DNA of 64,000 nt from Tsukamurella sputi. Lineage in GTDB: Bacteria; Actinomycetota; Actinomycetes; Mycobacteriales; Mycobacteriaceae. The stretch spans positions 62,001 to 126,000 of the forward strand of contig NZ_VIGV01000008.1 of NCBI RefSeq assembly GCF_007858445.1, written 5' to 3'. Made by a program: the position numbers and the translations under genes. The notes under the pieces are model-generated. The model saw only the letters and a program-made list of their open reading frames with translations, was not told the origin of the DNA and searched no databases. The first letter of the stretch is position 1. Every line of letters begins with the position of its first letter. Below are positions 8,855-16,763 of this stretch, one piece after another.

Positions 8855-9238
8855 TCAGGCCGCGAGGAGGCCCGCGATGAGGTCCTTGGTGCGGGCCCCG
8901 CCCACGGGGCGCAGCACGACGGCATCCGCGACCTCGGCCGCGTAGACATCCTCGATGAGGGAGCGCAGGCCCGACGGGGTGCCCACGTAGGTGATGCCCT
9001 GTGCCGCGGCCCCGCTCGGGGCGTAGCTCGCGCGGGCGTCCGCCGCCCGCTCGTCGATCACCACGTCGACCTCGAGCGCGACCGCGGCCGGCTCCCGCCC
9101 GGCACGCTCGGCCTCGGCCCGCAGGTAGCCGCGCTCGCGCTGCGCGAGGCGCAGGTCGGCGGCGCGCACCCGAGTCAGGTTCGCGGACGCGGGCTCACCG
9201 TCGACGGTGACCACGAGTGCGGGGCGGGAGACGGTCAT
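8855..9238 (-). CDS. Small unknown protein resembling the C-terminal part of luciferase-like monooxygenases
   Basis: A 127-residue soluble protein without signal or membrane segments. Its C-terminal half (ITYVGTPSGLRSLIEDVY, then EVADAVVLRP) resembles the end of luciferase-like flavin monooxygenases, where VGTP and an ADGFVLRP-type segment follow one another, but the flavin-binding N-terminal barrel is missing. It may be a truncated or reduced family member acting with a partner, or an unrelated protein. It begins 27 bp after the class V aminotransferase with a good AGGAAG ribosome site 5 nt from the ATG, so it looks translated rather than degraded, and it belongs to the SAM-IV-controlled operon. 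Confidence 0.6.
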   Translation of the reverse strand: MTVSRPALVVTVDGEPASANLTRVRAADLRLAQRERGYLRAEAERAGREPAAVALEVDVVIDERAADARASYAPSGAAAQGITYVGTPSGLRSLIEDVYAAEVADAVVLRPVGGARTKDLIAGLLAA

Positions 9239-9265
9239 GACGCTTCCTCTTTTCGGACGGTTGCA

Positions 9266-10549
9266 CTACTTCTGGCGGGCAGAGAGGTCTTCCAGGGCGC
9301 GCACCAGGCGGCGCACGTCGTTCTCACCGGTGCCGAGGCCGATGCTGGCGCGGACGGCACCGTCGTAGCATCCCAACCGGTTAACGACGGGATGGGCGCA
9401 GAACTTCCCGTCGCGCACGCCGATCCCGTACTCGGACGACAGGAACTCCGCGACCTCGCGGGGCGCGCGGCCTTCGACGGTGAAGGCGACGATGCCCACG
9501 CGCTCGGTGGAATCGGCCCAGATCTTGAGGGTGCGGACACCGTCGATGCGCTCGAGCGAGGTCAGCAGCAGGTCGGTGAGGAATCGCTCGTGCCGGGCGA
9601 TGGCGTCCTCGCCGAGGCGCGCGATGGCCTCGCACGCGGCGCCGATGGCGACAGCGCCCAGCACGTTGGGCGAGCCGGCCTCGTGCCGCGCGGGGCCCGT
9701 GTGCCACGCGACCTCCACCGTCTTCGCGACGGGCGTACCGATCACTTCGTAGCTGGCCCCGCCGCCGCAGCGCACGGGCTCGGCCTCGTCGAACCAATCG
9801 GCGCGGCCGACGAGCACACCGGAGCCGAAGGGCGCGTAGAGCTTGTGCCCGGAGAAGGCCAGGTAGTCGACGCCGCTCTCGCGCAGCGAGATCCGACGGT
9901 GCGGGACCAGCTGCGCGCCGTCGACCGCGATGCGCGCGCCGTGCCGGTGGGCCAGCGCCGCGAGCCGGCGGATCGGCAGCACCTCCCCCGTGACGTTGGA
10001 CGCGCCGGTCACGCTGACCAGCGCGGCGGGGCGGCTGCTCAGCTCCTTCTCCAGCACCTCGAGGGTGCCCTCGATCGACAGCGGCGCGGAGATCACACGG
10101 GCGCCGATCTTCTTCCACGGCAGCAGGTTCGCATGGTGCTCGCAGTCGAGGACCACGACCTCGCCGGGCACGCAGGCCGCTAGGAGGTTGATCGAATCGG
10201 TGGTGTTGCCGGTGAAGATGACGTGGTCGTCGGCGCGCGCACCCACGAACTCGGCGACGATCTCGCGGGCCTGCTCGTAGCGGGAGGTGGAGCGCTGCGA
10301 GAGGTGGCCGGCGCCGCGGTGCACGCTCGCGTACTCGCCGAGCGCCTCCTGCACCGCGTTCTGCACCTCGATCAGGGCCGGAGCGCTGGCCGCGTAGTCG
10401 AAGTTGGCGTACCGGACGGTGGCCCCGTCGCGGAGCGGTGCGTACTCGTCGGCGCCGGTGACGGCGGCGAGGGGACCGAGGGCGACCGGCGTGCTGCGGA
10501 CGGTGGGGGTGAGGCAGACGGCGGTGCGCTCGGTGGTGGCGATGCTCAT
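9266..10549 (-). CDS. Class V aminotransferase / cysteine desulfurase-like enzyme
   Basis: A 427-residue PLP enzyme of aminotransferase class V, related to SufS-type cysteine desulfurases and to EgtE-like C-S lyases. The PLP lysine is K236 in AFSGHKLYAPFG; D210 and Q213 (VDGAQ) lie at the cofactor-binding positions. A cysteine in RDGKFCAHP (C384) falls where SufS proteins carry their catalytic cysteine, which supports a desulfurase or C-S lyase over a transaminase. The ATG at 10549 has a GAAGGA site 5 nt upstream. It is the first gene behind a SAM-IV riboswitch, which places it in methionine/cysteine sulfur metabolism; the exact substrate cannot be read from sequence. Confidence 0.82.
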   Translation of the reverse strand: MSIATTERTAVCLTPTVRSTPVALGPLAAVTGADEYAPLRDGATVRYANFDYAASAPALIEVQNAVQEALGEYASVHRGAGHLSQRSTSRYEQAREIVAEFVGARADDHVIFTGNTTDSINLLAACVPGEVVVLDCEHHANLLPWKKIGARVISAPLSIEGTLEVLEKELSSRPAALVSVTGASNVTGEVLPIRRLAALAHRHGARIAVDGAQLVPHRRISLRESGVDYLAFSGHKLYAPFGSGVLVGRADWFDEAEPVRCGGGASYEVIGTPVAKTVEVAWHTGPARHEAGSPNVLGAVAIGAACEAIARLGEDAIARHERFLTDLLLTSLERIDGVRTLKIWADSTERVGIVAFTVEGRAPREVAEFLSSEYGIGVRDGKFCAHPVVNRLGCYDGAVRASIGLGTGENDVRRLVRALEDLSARQK

Positions 10550-10579
10550 GAGAGTCCTTCAACGTGTTGAGGACGCGCC

Positions 10580-10716
10580 ACACCGACGACAGCGGTGCGG
10601 CGAATCCGCGCTTGCCGCACTCGTTCGGTGCGGCCAGGTCGTCACCCGGAGCACCCCACCGCGGAGGAGGGTTGCCGACCAGCGAGCCGGGGCTTGTCGC
10701 TGGCACTCATGACCTG
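10580..10716 (-). promoter_or_regulatory. SAM-IV riboswitch
   Basis: On the minus strand a leader starts with GGTCATGAGTGCCAGCG and continues with AAGCCCCGGCT, CGCTGG, CGGCAACCCTCC, CGCGGTGGGGTGC and CCGGGTGACGACC. These are in the order and form of the actinobacterial SAM-IV aptamer: the closing helix pairs GGTCA with the later TGACGACC, and CCAGCG pairs with CGCTGG. A further hairpin (GTGCGGC with GCCGCAC) just downstream may belong to the 3' part of the aptamer or to the expression platform. It ends about 30 nt before the start of the class V aminotransferase gene. Bound S-adenosylmethionine would be expected to turn expression off. Confidence 0.88.
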
Positions 10717-10721
10717 CGTCG

Positions 10722-10751
10722 AGAATGCCCTGCCTCCCCGCCCGTCGTCAA
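10722..10751 (-). promoter_or_regulatory. Promoter for the SAM-IV riboswitch operon
   Basis: On the minus strand a TTGACG -35 element (10751-10746) is followed after 18 nt by CATTCT (10727-10722). Predicted transcription would start about 6 nt later, directly at the first nucleotides of the riboswitch aptamer, which supports the call. Confidence 0.65.
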
Positions 10752-10802
10752 GGTTCGAATCATCGTGCTGCCGAATTCCCGGTCGTGAGAACCCTCACCT
10801 TT

Positions 10803-10819
10803 TCTGGATCGAGTCCAGA
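10803..10819. promoter_or_regulatory. Perfect 6-5-6 palindrome, probable repressor operator at the dps promoter
   Basis: TCTGGA and TCCAGA arms flank a 5-nt centre, followed at 10827 by a TAGGGT -10-like hexamer. The position just upstream of a -10 element and the TCTGGA/TCCAGA arms recall operators of Fur-family (FurA/CatR-like) repressors of oxidative-stress genes, a class that would fit dps. The regulator identity is inference. Confidence 0.55.
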
Positions 10820-10885
10820 TTACGGCTAGGGTGGGTGGCGTTCGAGAGCGAAACGCCCTCGACAGTCGATCTCCAAGGAGGCACG

Positions 10886-11359
10886 ATGTCGAACCCGATC
10901 ACCAGTACCCTGTCCGAGGAGTCCCAGAAGATCGCCGGCGATGCGCTGCAGGCCTCGCTCGTCGACCTCATCGACCTGAGCCTGATCGCGAAGCAGGCGC
11001 ACTGGAACGTCGTCGGGTCGCAGTTCCGCTCCGTCCACCTGCAGCTGGACGAGCTCGTCACCGATTCCCGCACCTTCGTCGACGAGGTCGCCGAACGCGC
11101 CGCCGCGATCGGCGTGAGCCCCGACGGCCGCGCCGAGACCGTCGCGAAGACCGCGTCGACCGTCGGCTTCGACGAGGGTTGGCAGAAGGACGGCAGGGTC
11201 GTCGGCGCGATCGTCGCCAACCTCGCCGCTGTGGTGAAAGCCCTGCGCGCCCGTATCGACGCCACCGAGTCGGCGGACCCCGTCACGCAGGACCTACTCA
11301 TCGCCATCACGGCCCGACTCGAGCAACTGCACTGGATGTGGCAGGCACAGCAGGCCTGA
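10886..11359 (+). CDS. dps: Dps-family ferritin-like DNA-protection protein
   Basis: A 157-residue starvation/oxidative-stress protein that forms a 12-mer shell, oxidises Fe(II) with hydrogen peroxide and stores the iron, protecting DNA. The inter-subunit ferroxidase residues are visible in AKQAHWNVVG and in the HLQLDELV...FVDEVAERAAAIG stretch. An ideal AAGGAGG ribosome site lies 5-6 nt before the ATG at 10886, which decides the start over the longer open frame upstream. Preceded by a palindromic operator and followed by a strong hairpin, it looks monocistronic. Confidence 0.93.
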   Translation: MSNPITSTLSEESQKIAGDALQASLVDLIDLSLIAKQAHWNVVGSQFRSVHLQLDELVTDSRTFVDEVAERAAAIGVSPDGRAETVAKTASTVGFDEGWQKDGRVVGAIVANLAAVVKALRARIDATESADPVTQDLLIAITARLEQLHWMWQAQQA

Positions 11360-11376
11360 TTCCCCGGTGCACGAGT

Positions 11377-11415
11377 CCGCGGTGCGGCGCCGAATCGTTC
11401 GGCGCCGCACCGCGG
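11377..11415. terminator. Strong hairpin between dps and rtcB
   Basis: A perfect 18-bp inverted repeat with a 3-nt TCG loop lies in the 57-bp gap between the convergent dps and rtcB genes and probably terminates both. Confidence 0.85.
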
Positions 11416-11416
11416 C

Positions 11417-12583
11417 CTACTGCCCCTTCACGTTGACGATCTGGCGCAGGACTGCACGCACTGTGACGAGGTCGTCGGCATCGGCCATGACCCTGTCGAT
11501 CGGCTTGTACGCCTGCGGGATCTCGTCGACGAAGTCGGCACTGTCGCGGAACTCGATGCCCACCATAGCCTCCCGCAGCTGCTCGTGCGTGAACGCCTTC
11601 CGTGCCGCGGACCGGGAGTACTCCCTGCCCGCGCCGTGCGGCGAACTGTTGAGCGACGGCGGGTAGCCCTTCCCCTCGACGATGTACGACGCCGTCCCCA
11701 TCGAGCCGGGGATGAGGCCGAGCTTGCCCTCGGTGGCCTCGATCGCGCCTTTACGGGACACCCACACCTCCTTACCGAAGTGCTTCTCGCGCTTGGTGAA
11801 GTTGTGGTGACAGTTGATCCGCTCAGCCTCGACCACGGGCGTTCCCACCCACTCGCCGACCTGCCGGATCACCCGGTCCATCATCTCCTCACGATTGAGC
11901 AGTGCGAAGTGCTGAGCCCACTTCAGCTCCGCGATGTACCTGCGGAACTCGGGCGTGCCCTCCACGAGGTAGGCCAGATCCGGATCCGGCAGCTCGATCC
12001 ACCACTGCTTGCAGAGGCGGGCCGCGACGGCGATGTGGTGCTGGGCGATCTTGTTGCCCACGCCACGGGAGCCGGAGTGCAAGAAGGCCCACACGGTGTC
12101 GTCCTCGTCGAGACTGATCTCGATGAAGTGGTTGCCGCCGCCGAGGGTGCCCAACTGCAGGGCCCAGTTGCCGGCGTACTGCACCGGGTCGAACTCCGCG
12201 CGCTCCGCGAGCGCTTCCAGCTCCGCGATCCGCGGCTCCGCCGTGGCCACGACCTTCTTGTTGTAACGGCCGGGCGACAACGGAATCGCTCGCTCGATCG
12301 CCTCGCGGACCGTCGAACGGTCCTCGGGCAGATCGTTCTTCGTGAACTGCGTACGGACCGCGATCATGCCGCAGCCGATATCGACGCCGACCGCCGCAGG
12401 GATCACGGCGCCGAGGCTCGGAATGACCGAGCCGACGGTCGCACCTTTACCCAAGTGAGCGTCAGGCATCAGCGCGATGTGCGGGTAGATGAACGGCAGC
12501 TTCGCCGTGGTGATCGCCTGCTCGCGGGTCTTCTCGTCCAGAATGGACGCCCACGAGACCAAGGACTTACTGATCTTCTCCAT
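11417..12583 (-). CDS. rtcB: RtcB-type RNA-splicing ligase
   Basis: GTP- and Mn-dependent ligase that joins RNA 2',3'-cyclic phosphate or 3'-phosphate ends to 5'-OH ends, used in RNA repair. The 388-residue product begins with the usual bacterial RtcB sequence and has the metal-binding stretches MPDAHLGKGATVG, VGVDIGCGM and GGGNHFIE, and the HNFTKREKHFG segment. It is of the shorter, bacterial RtcB type. No rtcA, archease or sigma-54 regulator gene is next to it, so this is a solitary RtcB. Upstream lies a 263-bp spacer with a short palindrome. Confidence 0.93.
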   Translation of the reverse strand: MEKISKSLVSWASILDEKTREQAITTAKLPFIYPHIALMPDAHLGKGATVGSVIPSLGAVIPAAVGVDIGCGMIAVRTQFTKNDLPEDRSTVREAIERAIPLSPGRYNKKVVATAEPRIAELEALAERAEFDPVQYAGNWALQLGTLGGGNHFIEISLDEDDTVWAFLHSGSRGVGNKIAQHHIAVAARLCKQWWIELPDPDLAYLVEGTPEFRRYIAELKWAQHFALLNREEMMDRVIRQVGEWVGTPVVEAERINCHHNFTKREKHFGKEVWVSRKGAIEATEGKLGLIPGSMGTASYIVEGKGYPPSLNSSPHGAGREYSRSAARKAFTHEQLREAMVGIEFRDSADFVDEIPQAYKPIDRVMADADDLVTVRAVLRQIVNVKGQ

Positions 12584-12623
12584 GTCTTTCTCGTCTCGAT
12601 GTGATGGTCACCGGTCCGAGAAG

Positions 12624-12642
12624 CCATGCGCATGACGCATGG
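12624..12642. promoter_or_regulatory. Inverted repeat in the rtcB upstream spacer
   Basis: CCATGCG and CGCATGG flank a 5-nt CATGA centre about 40 bp upstream of the rtcB start. It could be an operator in the promoter or a small hairpin in the 5' leader. The rest of the 12584-12846 spacer shows no gene I can support. Confidence 0.35.
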
Positions 12643-12846
12643 GCACCGGGCCGGCGGTGGAGCGACGGCCCGGGTTGCCGCAGGTTACGCGGGCACACCG
12701 AACCGGCGGCAGTAGCACTGCCGCAGCGATTCGGGGAGTTTCCGCATATCCATGTCCAGCAGGCTATTCGACTGCAATGAAGCCGTCCAGATGTTTTCCG
12801 GGCCGCGACTCCACCCTCGAGGCTCGTTCAACGACTGCCCCGACAT

Positions 12847-13515
12847 CTACGCGCCGCGGTTCGCACCATCGCAGTCCGGAACCGCATCTTCGAGACAGGC
12901 GCCCGGAAAGCCCGGAGCCGGAAGCCAGTCGGCGAAGAGGGCCGCTATGCGGTCGCGCTCATCGGTCGTCGGCAATATCAGGTCGGCGCCACCGTCGTAC
13001 GGATGATGCACCCAGGTCGCGTTCGCATCGGTGATCATGACGCCGCTGACCACCTCGTCGGCGACGAAGCGCAGCAGGCGCCGCACCTCATCGGCATCCC
13101 GCCGGACGATGGTGAGGTAGTGGTGGGTCCAGATCCGGTACTCCTCGCCCTCGTCGTCCTCGGTGAAGCTGCGCCACAGGCGCGGCCGCGGGAGCAGACC
13201 GACGAGGGCGGCGGACCGTCGAACCGGCCGGGCGATGGAGGAGTACGAGGACGTGATCACCCACAGGTCGTTCGCACCTGCCCGCAATGCGTCGAGTTCG
13301 GCCAGGTAGCGGGTGAGCATCACGGCGTACTCGGCCTCGGTGTCCGGGTACTGCTTGCTCTCCGGCAGGCTGTGCAGCCGCACCCAGCGCTCGTGGCACG
13401 TCGCCCGAAGCCAGTGTGCGTACGGCAGTCCGGTGCCCGTGTTCCGCGTCCAGGCCGCGTCGAACGCGGCGACCTCCGACGGAGTGGGGCGCCGGACGGC
13501 CCCGGGTTCACTCAT
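12847..13515 (-). CDS. Conserved-looking hypothetical protein
   Basis: A 222-residue soluble protein, not confidently recognised. The stretch ERWVRLHSLPESKQYPDTEAEY followed by tyrosine/leucine-rich helices and a long mixed region with YRIWTHHYLTIV resembles the DUF3885-type proteins found scattered in actinobacteria, but I cannot confirm this. No signal peptide, membrane helix or obvious catalytic motif. Its ATG overlaps the end of the next upstream gene (13508-13891) by 8 bp, so the two form a small operon of paired unknowns. Confidence 0.65.
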   Translation of the reverse strand: MSEPGAVRRPTPSEVAAFDAAWTRNTGTGLPYAHWLRATCHERWVRLHSLPESKQYPDTEAEYAVMLTRYLAELDALRAGANDLWVITSSYSSIARPVRRSAALVGLLPRPRLWRSFTEDDEGEEYRIWTHHYLTIVRRDADEVRRLLRFVADEVVSGVMITDANATWVHHPYDGGADLILPTTDERDRIAALFADWLPAPGFPGACLEDAVPDCDGANRGA

Positions 13516-13891
13516 CGGGTCCGCTCCAGTCGACGTCTTCGACCGCCGGCAGCTGGAGCGGGCCGCTGCCGTAGGAGTAGATCTCGAGGCTCGCGAGGTA
13601 GCCGTCGAGCAGGAACACGATCATTCCGCCCAACGGTACGTCCCCGTCGCCGGGGATCTCTGCGCCCACCGGGAGCGGACTCGGCGCGGCGGCGGGCGAC
13701 AACACACGGTCCGCCACAAGATCGACCGTGCCGCAGCCACAGCCGCAGGAGTGCTCCGGGTTCACACGGAGGGTCGCAAACTGGGCGCGGAGCTCGTCGA
13801 CGCCGGGAAAGTCGAAGGACAGGAAACCGTCGAGGATCGCCCGCTCACGATCGGTGAGCGGACGCAGACTCGTGGGCGCGGGCGGTTCCAT
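13508..13891 (-). CDS. Hypothetical protein with a Cys-Gly cluster
   Basis: A 127-residue soluble protein of unknown function. Its most distinctive feature is the sequence HSCGCGCGTVDL near the middle, with three cysteines spaced by glycines, which might bind a metal. The start was placed at the ATG at 13891 because the longer open frame (to 14074) runs across the upstream region of the divergent DUF4279 gene and has no protein-like character; a GTG at 13900 is another option. It shares 8 bp with the following gene 12847-13515. Confidence 0.6.
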   Translation of the reverse strand: MEPPAPTSLRPLTDRERAILDGFLSFDFPGVDELRAQFATLRVNPEHSCGCGCGTVDLVADRVLSPAAAPSPLPVGAEIPGDGDVPLGGMIVFLLDGYLASLEIYSYGSGPLQLPAVEDVDWSGPDE

Positions 13892-13988
13892 GAGCTGCAC
13901 GGTAGATCGGCCCGTGATTGCGGCGCCAGTGGTTTCACCGGCGAATACCCCGTTGATCTCGCGCGCGCAGCGACCTAGCCTCGACCAC

Positions 13989-14413
13989 ATGCCGCTCGTA
14001 CACCGCGCTGTCGCTTCTCTGCAGCTCAGCGGGGATACCCTCGACCCGCTGGTTATCACCCGGATACTCGGCACCCCGCCGACGCAGTCCTACGCGCGGG
14101 GTGGCCTCGTCCCGACCGGACACGGAGCCCGGAACGCCCGGTTCGGCCTGTGCTCCCTCGGAGCCGAGGACACCGAGCCCGCCGACATCGATACGCAAGT
14201 GGCACAGCTGCTGAGCGGACTCCCCGCCGATCTCGGCGCCTGGCGCGAGCTGTCCGATCGATACGCCCCCGCCTGTTCTGCGGATGGTTCCTACACGGCG
14301 GGAACGAGAGCGTAGTCCTCTCCGCGACCACGCTCGGCGCACTCGGCGAACGAGGCATCTCCCTCGACCTCGACATCTACAGTGCGCCGCAGCGATTCAA
14401 CAACCCCGGGTGA
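13989..14413 (+). pseudogene. DUF4279-type protein gene with a frameshift
   Basis: Two overlapping frames together give one recognisable DUF4279 protein. Frame one starts at the ATG at 13989 (MPLVHRAVASLQLSGDTLDP, then ITRILGTPPT) and reads to about 14270, then becomes nonsense and stops at 14315. The family's C-terminal half (LFCGWFLHGGNES, LGERGISLDLDIYS) continues in another frame from about 14272 to the stop at 14413. A single missing base near the CGCCCCCGCC tract at 14264-14273 accounts for this. DUF4279 proteins are of unknown function and often sit with immunity-like genes. It may be a real pseudogene or a sequencing error in the homopolymer. A TAGCCT -10 element lies 7 nt before the ATG. 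Confidence 0.75.
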
Positions 14414-14463
14414 TTCGTCAGCAGTGCCGATCGGCTCGTGCCGAGCACGTCTAGGGTGGGCGA

Positions 14464-15135
14464 ATGGCATTGCTGGAGGTCATCGCGCTCGACGCCCGGG
14501 ACGCCGTCGCCGCGCAGGAGGGCGGGGCGGACCGGCTGGAACTCGTCGCCGACATGGCGGCCGACGGGCTGAGCCCGTTGCCCGGCGTTGTGGCCGAGGT
14601 ACTCGCGGCGACGGATCTGCCCGTGCGCGTGATGATCCGGCTCGCCGACGGGTTCCGCCCAGGAGACCTGAACGCACTGGTGCGGCGCACCGTCGAGCTG
14701 AGAAACGCAGGGGCACAGGAGTTCGTCTTCGGCTTCCTCATGCCTGACGGCGCCGTTGACCTGCCGGTAGTCACACGCATCGTCGACGAGCTGGACGGCG
14801 CCCCGTGGACCTTTCACCGCGCGATCGATCACTGCGCGGACCGGGCGGCGCTGCGGGCCGCGGTGGCGGAGCTGCCGGGGCTCGACGGATTCCTCACCGC
14901 GGGCGCAGCCTCCGGGGTCGATGACGGCATCGCCACGCTGATCGCGGAAGCTACCGGACCGCAACGGGTCCTGGCCGGCGGCGGCCTGCGACTGACTCAC
15001 GTGCCGAGACTCCGGGCCGCAGGCATCGACGCCTTCCACATCGGCAGCGGCGCCCGGCCGCACGGCTGGGAATCGCCGGTCTCGGCGGAGGCGGTCCGTC
15101 TGTGGCACACCGCCGTCGACGTGCCGATCCGCTGA
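14464..15135 (+). CDS. cutC: CutC family protein
   Basis: A 223-residue TIM-barrel protein of the CutC family, historically linked with copper homeostasis, although a metal role is not proven for bacterial members. Family features include the N-terminal LEVIALDARDAVAAQEGGAD segment, MIR and FGFL(M)PDG in the middle, TFHRAIDH, and the C-terminal LAGGGLR and FHIGSGARP. Length is slightly short but complete. A TAGGGT -10 hexamer ends 6 nt before the ATG, suggesting a leaderless mRNA. Its stop codon abuts that of the convergent metZ gene. Confidence 0.9.
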   Translation: MALLEVIALDARDAVAAQEGGADRLELVADMAADGLSPLPGVVAEVLAATDLPVRVMIRLADGFRPGDLNALVRRTVELRNAGAQEFVFGFLMPDGAVDLPVVTRIVDELDGAPWTFHRAIDHCADRAALRAAVAELPGLDGFLTAGAASGVDDGIATLIAEATGPQRVLAGGGLRLTHVPRLRAAGIDAFHIGSGARPHGWESPVSAEAVRLWHTAVDVPIR

Positions 15136-16338
15136 TCAGCCGAGGGCGCGGTCCAGGTCGGCGATGAGGTCGTCGACGTTCTCCAGTCCCACGGACAGGC
15201 GCAGCATCGAGTCGGTGAGCCCGATCTTCGCGCGACCCTCCGGCCCCGTGGCGCGGTGTGTCGTGGTGGCGGGGTGCGTGATGAGCGACTTGGCATCGCC
15301 GAAGTTGTTGGAGATGTCGATGACCTGCAGGCGGTTGAGGAATTCGAAGGCACGCGCCTTGCCGGACGCCGACGCGGAATCCGCCAGCTCCAGCGTGATC
15401 ACGGTGCCACCGGCCTTCATCTGCCGCTTGGCGAGCTCGTGCTGTGGATGCGAGGGCAGGAAGGGGAAGAGCACCTTCGACACCCGCGGGTCGGCGTCCA
15501 GGAACTCGGCGACCTTCTGCGCGTTGGCGCTCACCCGCTCCGCCCGCAGATCCAGCGTCTCGAGCGCCTTGAGCAGCACCCAGGCGTTGAACGGCGCCAT
15601 CGCCGGGCCGGTGTGTCGCATCAGCTGCTTCACGGGGCCGTCGATGTAGTCCTCGCGGCCGAGGATGGCCCCGCCCATGACCCGGCCCTGGCCGTCCATG
15701 GTCTTGGTGGACGAGTGCACGATCACGTCGGCGCCCATGCCGAACGAATCCTGGTAGCCGACCGGCGTGAATCCCGCGTCGAGCACGACCTGCGCGCCGG
15801 CGGCGTGCGCCAGGTCGGCGACGGCCCGCACATCGACAAGGCCCTGCATGGGGTTCGCGGGGGTCTCGAAGAACACCGCTTGAGTCGGCTGCGACAGCGC
15901 CGCCTCCCACTGGGCCAGGTCCTCGCCGTCCACGAAGACGGTTTCGATCCCCCAGCGCGGCAGGATCTCGTTGCACACCACGTAGCAGGAGCCGAACAGC
16001 GAACGCGCGGCGACGAGCCGATCCCCCGCCTGCAGCAGCGCGCCGAGCGCGGTGAACACGGCCGACATGCCGGAGGCTGTCGCGAAGCACGCCTCGGCGC
16101 CCTCCAGGAGACGGAGGCGCTCCTGGAACATGGCCACCGTCGGGTTGCCGTAGCGCGAGTAGACGAACCGGTCGATGTCGCCGTTGAAGGCGGCTTCGGC
16201 GGCCTCGGCGTTCTCGTAGGTGTAACCCGAGTTGAGGAAGAGGGCCTCGGAGGTCTCCTCGTAGTTCGTGCGCAGGACCCCGCCGCGCACGGCGTAGGTC
16301 TCGGGCCGCAGACCGTCGGGCAGGTGGCTGAACTCCAT
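15136..16338 (-). CDS. metZ: O-succinylhomoserine sulfhydrylase
   Basis: PLP enzyme that makes homocysteine from O-succinylhomoserine and sulfide in direct-sulfhydrylation methionine biosynthesis. The 400-residue product has the Cys/Met-metabolism fold: SRYGNPTVAMFQERL at 62-76, ATASGMSAVFTALGAL, D188 under the PLP ring and the PLP lysine K212 in HSSTKTMDGQG. The ATG at 16338 was chosen; a longer in-frame stretch upstream overlaps the rhodanese gene in the wrong frame. It follows the rhodanese gene by 11 bp as in M. tuberculosis (Rv0390-Rv0391), implying a joint sulfur-metabolism unit. Confidence 0.93.
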   Translation of the reverse strand: MEFSHLPDGLRPETYAVRGGVLRTNYEETSEALFLNSGYTYENAEAAEAAFNGDIDRFVYSRYGNPTVAMFQERLRLLEGAEACFATASGMSAVFTALGALLQAGDRLVAARSLFGSCYVVCNEILPRWGIETVFVDGEDLAQWEAALSQPTQAVFFETPANPMQGLVDVRAVADLAHAAGAQVVLDAGFTPVGYQDSFGMGADVIVHSSTKTMDGQGRVMGGAILGREDYIDGPVKQLMRHTGPAMAPFNAWVLLKALETLDLRAERVSANAQKVAEFLDADPRVSKVLFPFLPSHPQHELAKRQMKAGGTVITLELADSASASGKARAFEFLNRLQVIDISNNFGDAKSLITHPATTTHRATGPEGRAKIGLTDSMLRLSVGLENVDDLIADLDRALG

Positions 16339-16349
16339 GGGACGAAAGT

Positions 16350-16763
16350 CTAGAACTGCCGCCAGGGCAGGCCGTCGGCGCGCCAGCCCGCGACGCCGCG
16401 ATGCCCGAATGCGTCGATCGGCCCCTCGAAGCCGTCGAGCACGTTGTAGGCGCGCGCCACACCCGCCGCGGTGGCGGCCTCCGCGGCGCCGATCGACCGC
16501 TGTCCGGACCGGCAGATGAACGCGACGGGGGTCTCGTCGGTGACCCCCTTGGACCGCAACTGATCGACGAAGTGGGGGTTGAGCGCACCGTCGGGGTAGC
16601 GCTGCCACTCGACGAGCACCGGATTGCGCCCGACCTGGGACAGTTCGGGGATGCCGACGTAGTTCCACTCGGCCTCGGTCCGGCAGTCGACGAGGATCGC
16701 GGCGGGGTCCTGCTGGAGCAGTTCCCAGGCCTCGCGCGGGGTCAGGTCTCCTGCGTAGCTCAC
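16350..16763 (-). CDS. Rhodanese-like sulfurtransferase
   Basis: A 137-residue single-domain rhodanese. The active-site loop is FICRSGQRS with the persulfide-carrying cysteine, preceded by LVDCRTEAEW, both hallmarks of the domain. It probably hands sulfane sulfur to a partner; its position immediately upstream of metZ (11 bp) suggests sulfide supply for homocysteine synthesis, though this is inference. The GTG start at 16763 overlaps the preceding stop (GTGA), and an ATG 15 nt further up (16778) would overlap that gene by 19 bp. Confidence 0.9.
   Translation of the reverse strand: MSYAGDLTPREAWELLQQDPAAILVDCRTEAEWNYVGIPELSQVGRNPVLVEWQRYPDGALNPHFVDQLRSKGVTDETPVAFICRSGQRSIGAAEAATAAGVARAYNVLDGFEGPIDAFGHRGVAGWRADGLPWRQF

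Noticed and set aside
10745-10765. GGTTCGAATC resembling a tRNA T-loop
   Set aside because: No acceptor or anticodon stems can be folded around it; it lies in the riboswitch promoter region.
12752-13006. Small plus-strand frame as a gene upstream of rtcB
   Set aside because: It overlaps the real minus-strand gene 12847-13515 and has no ribosome site or protein character.
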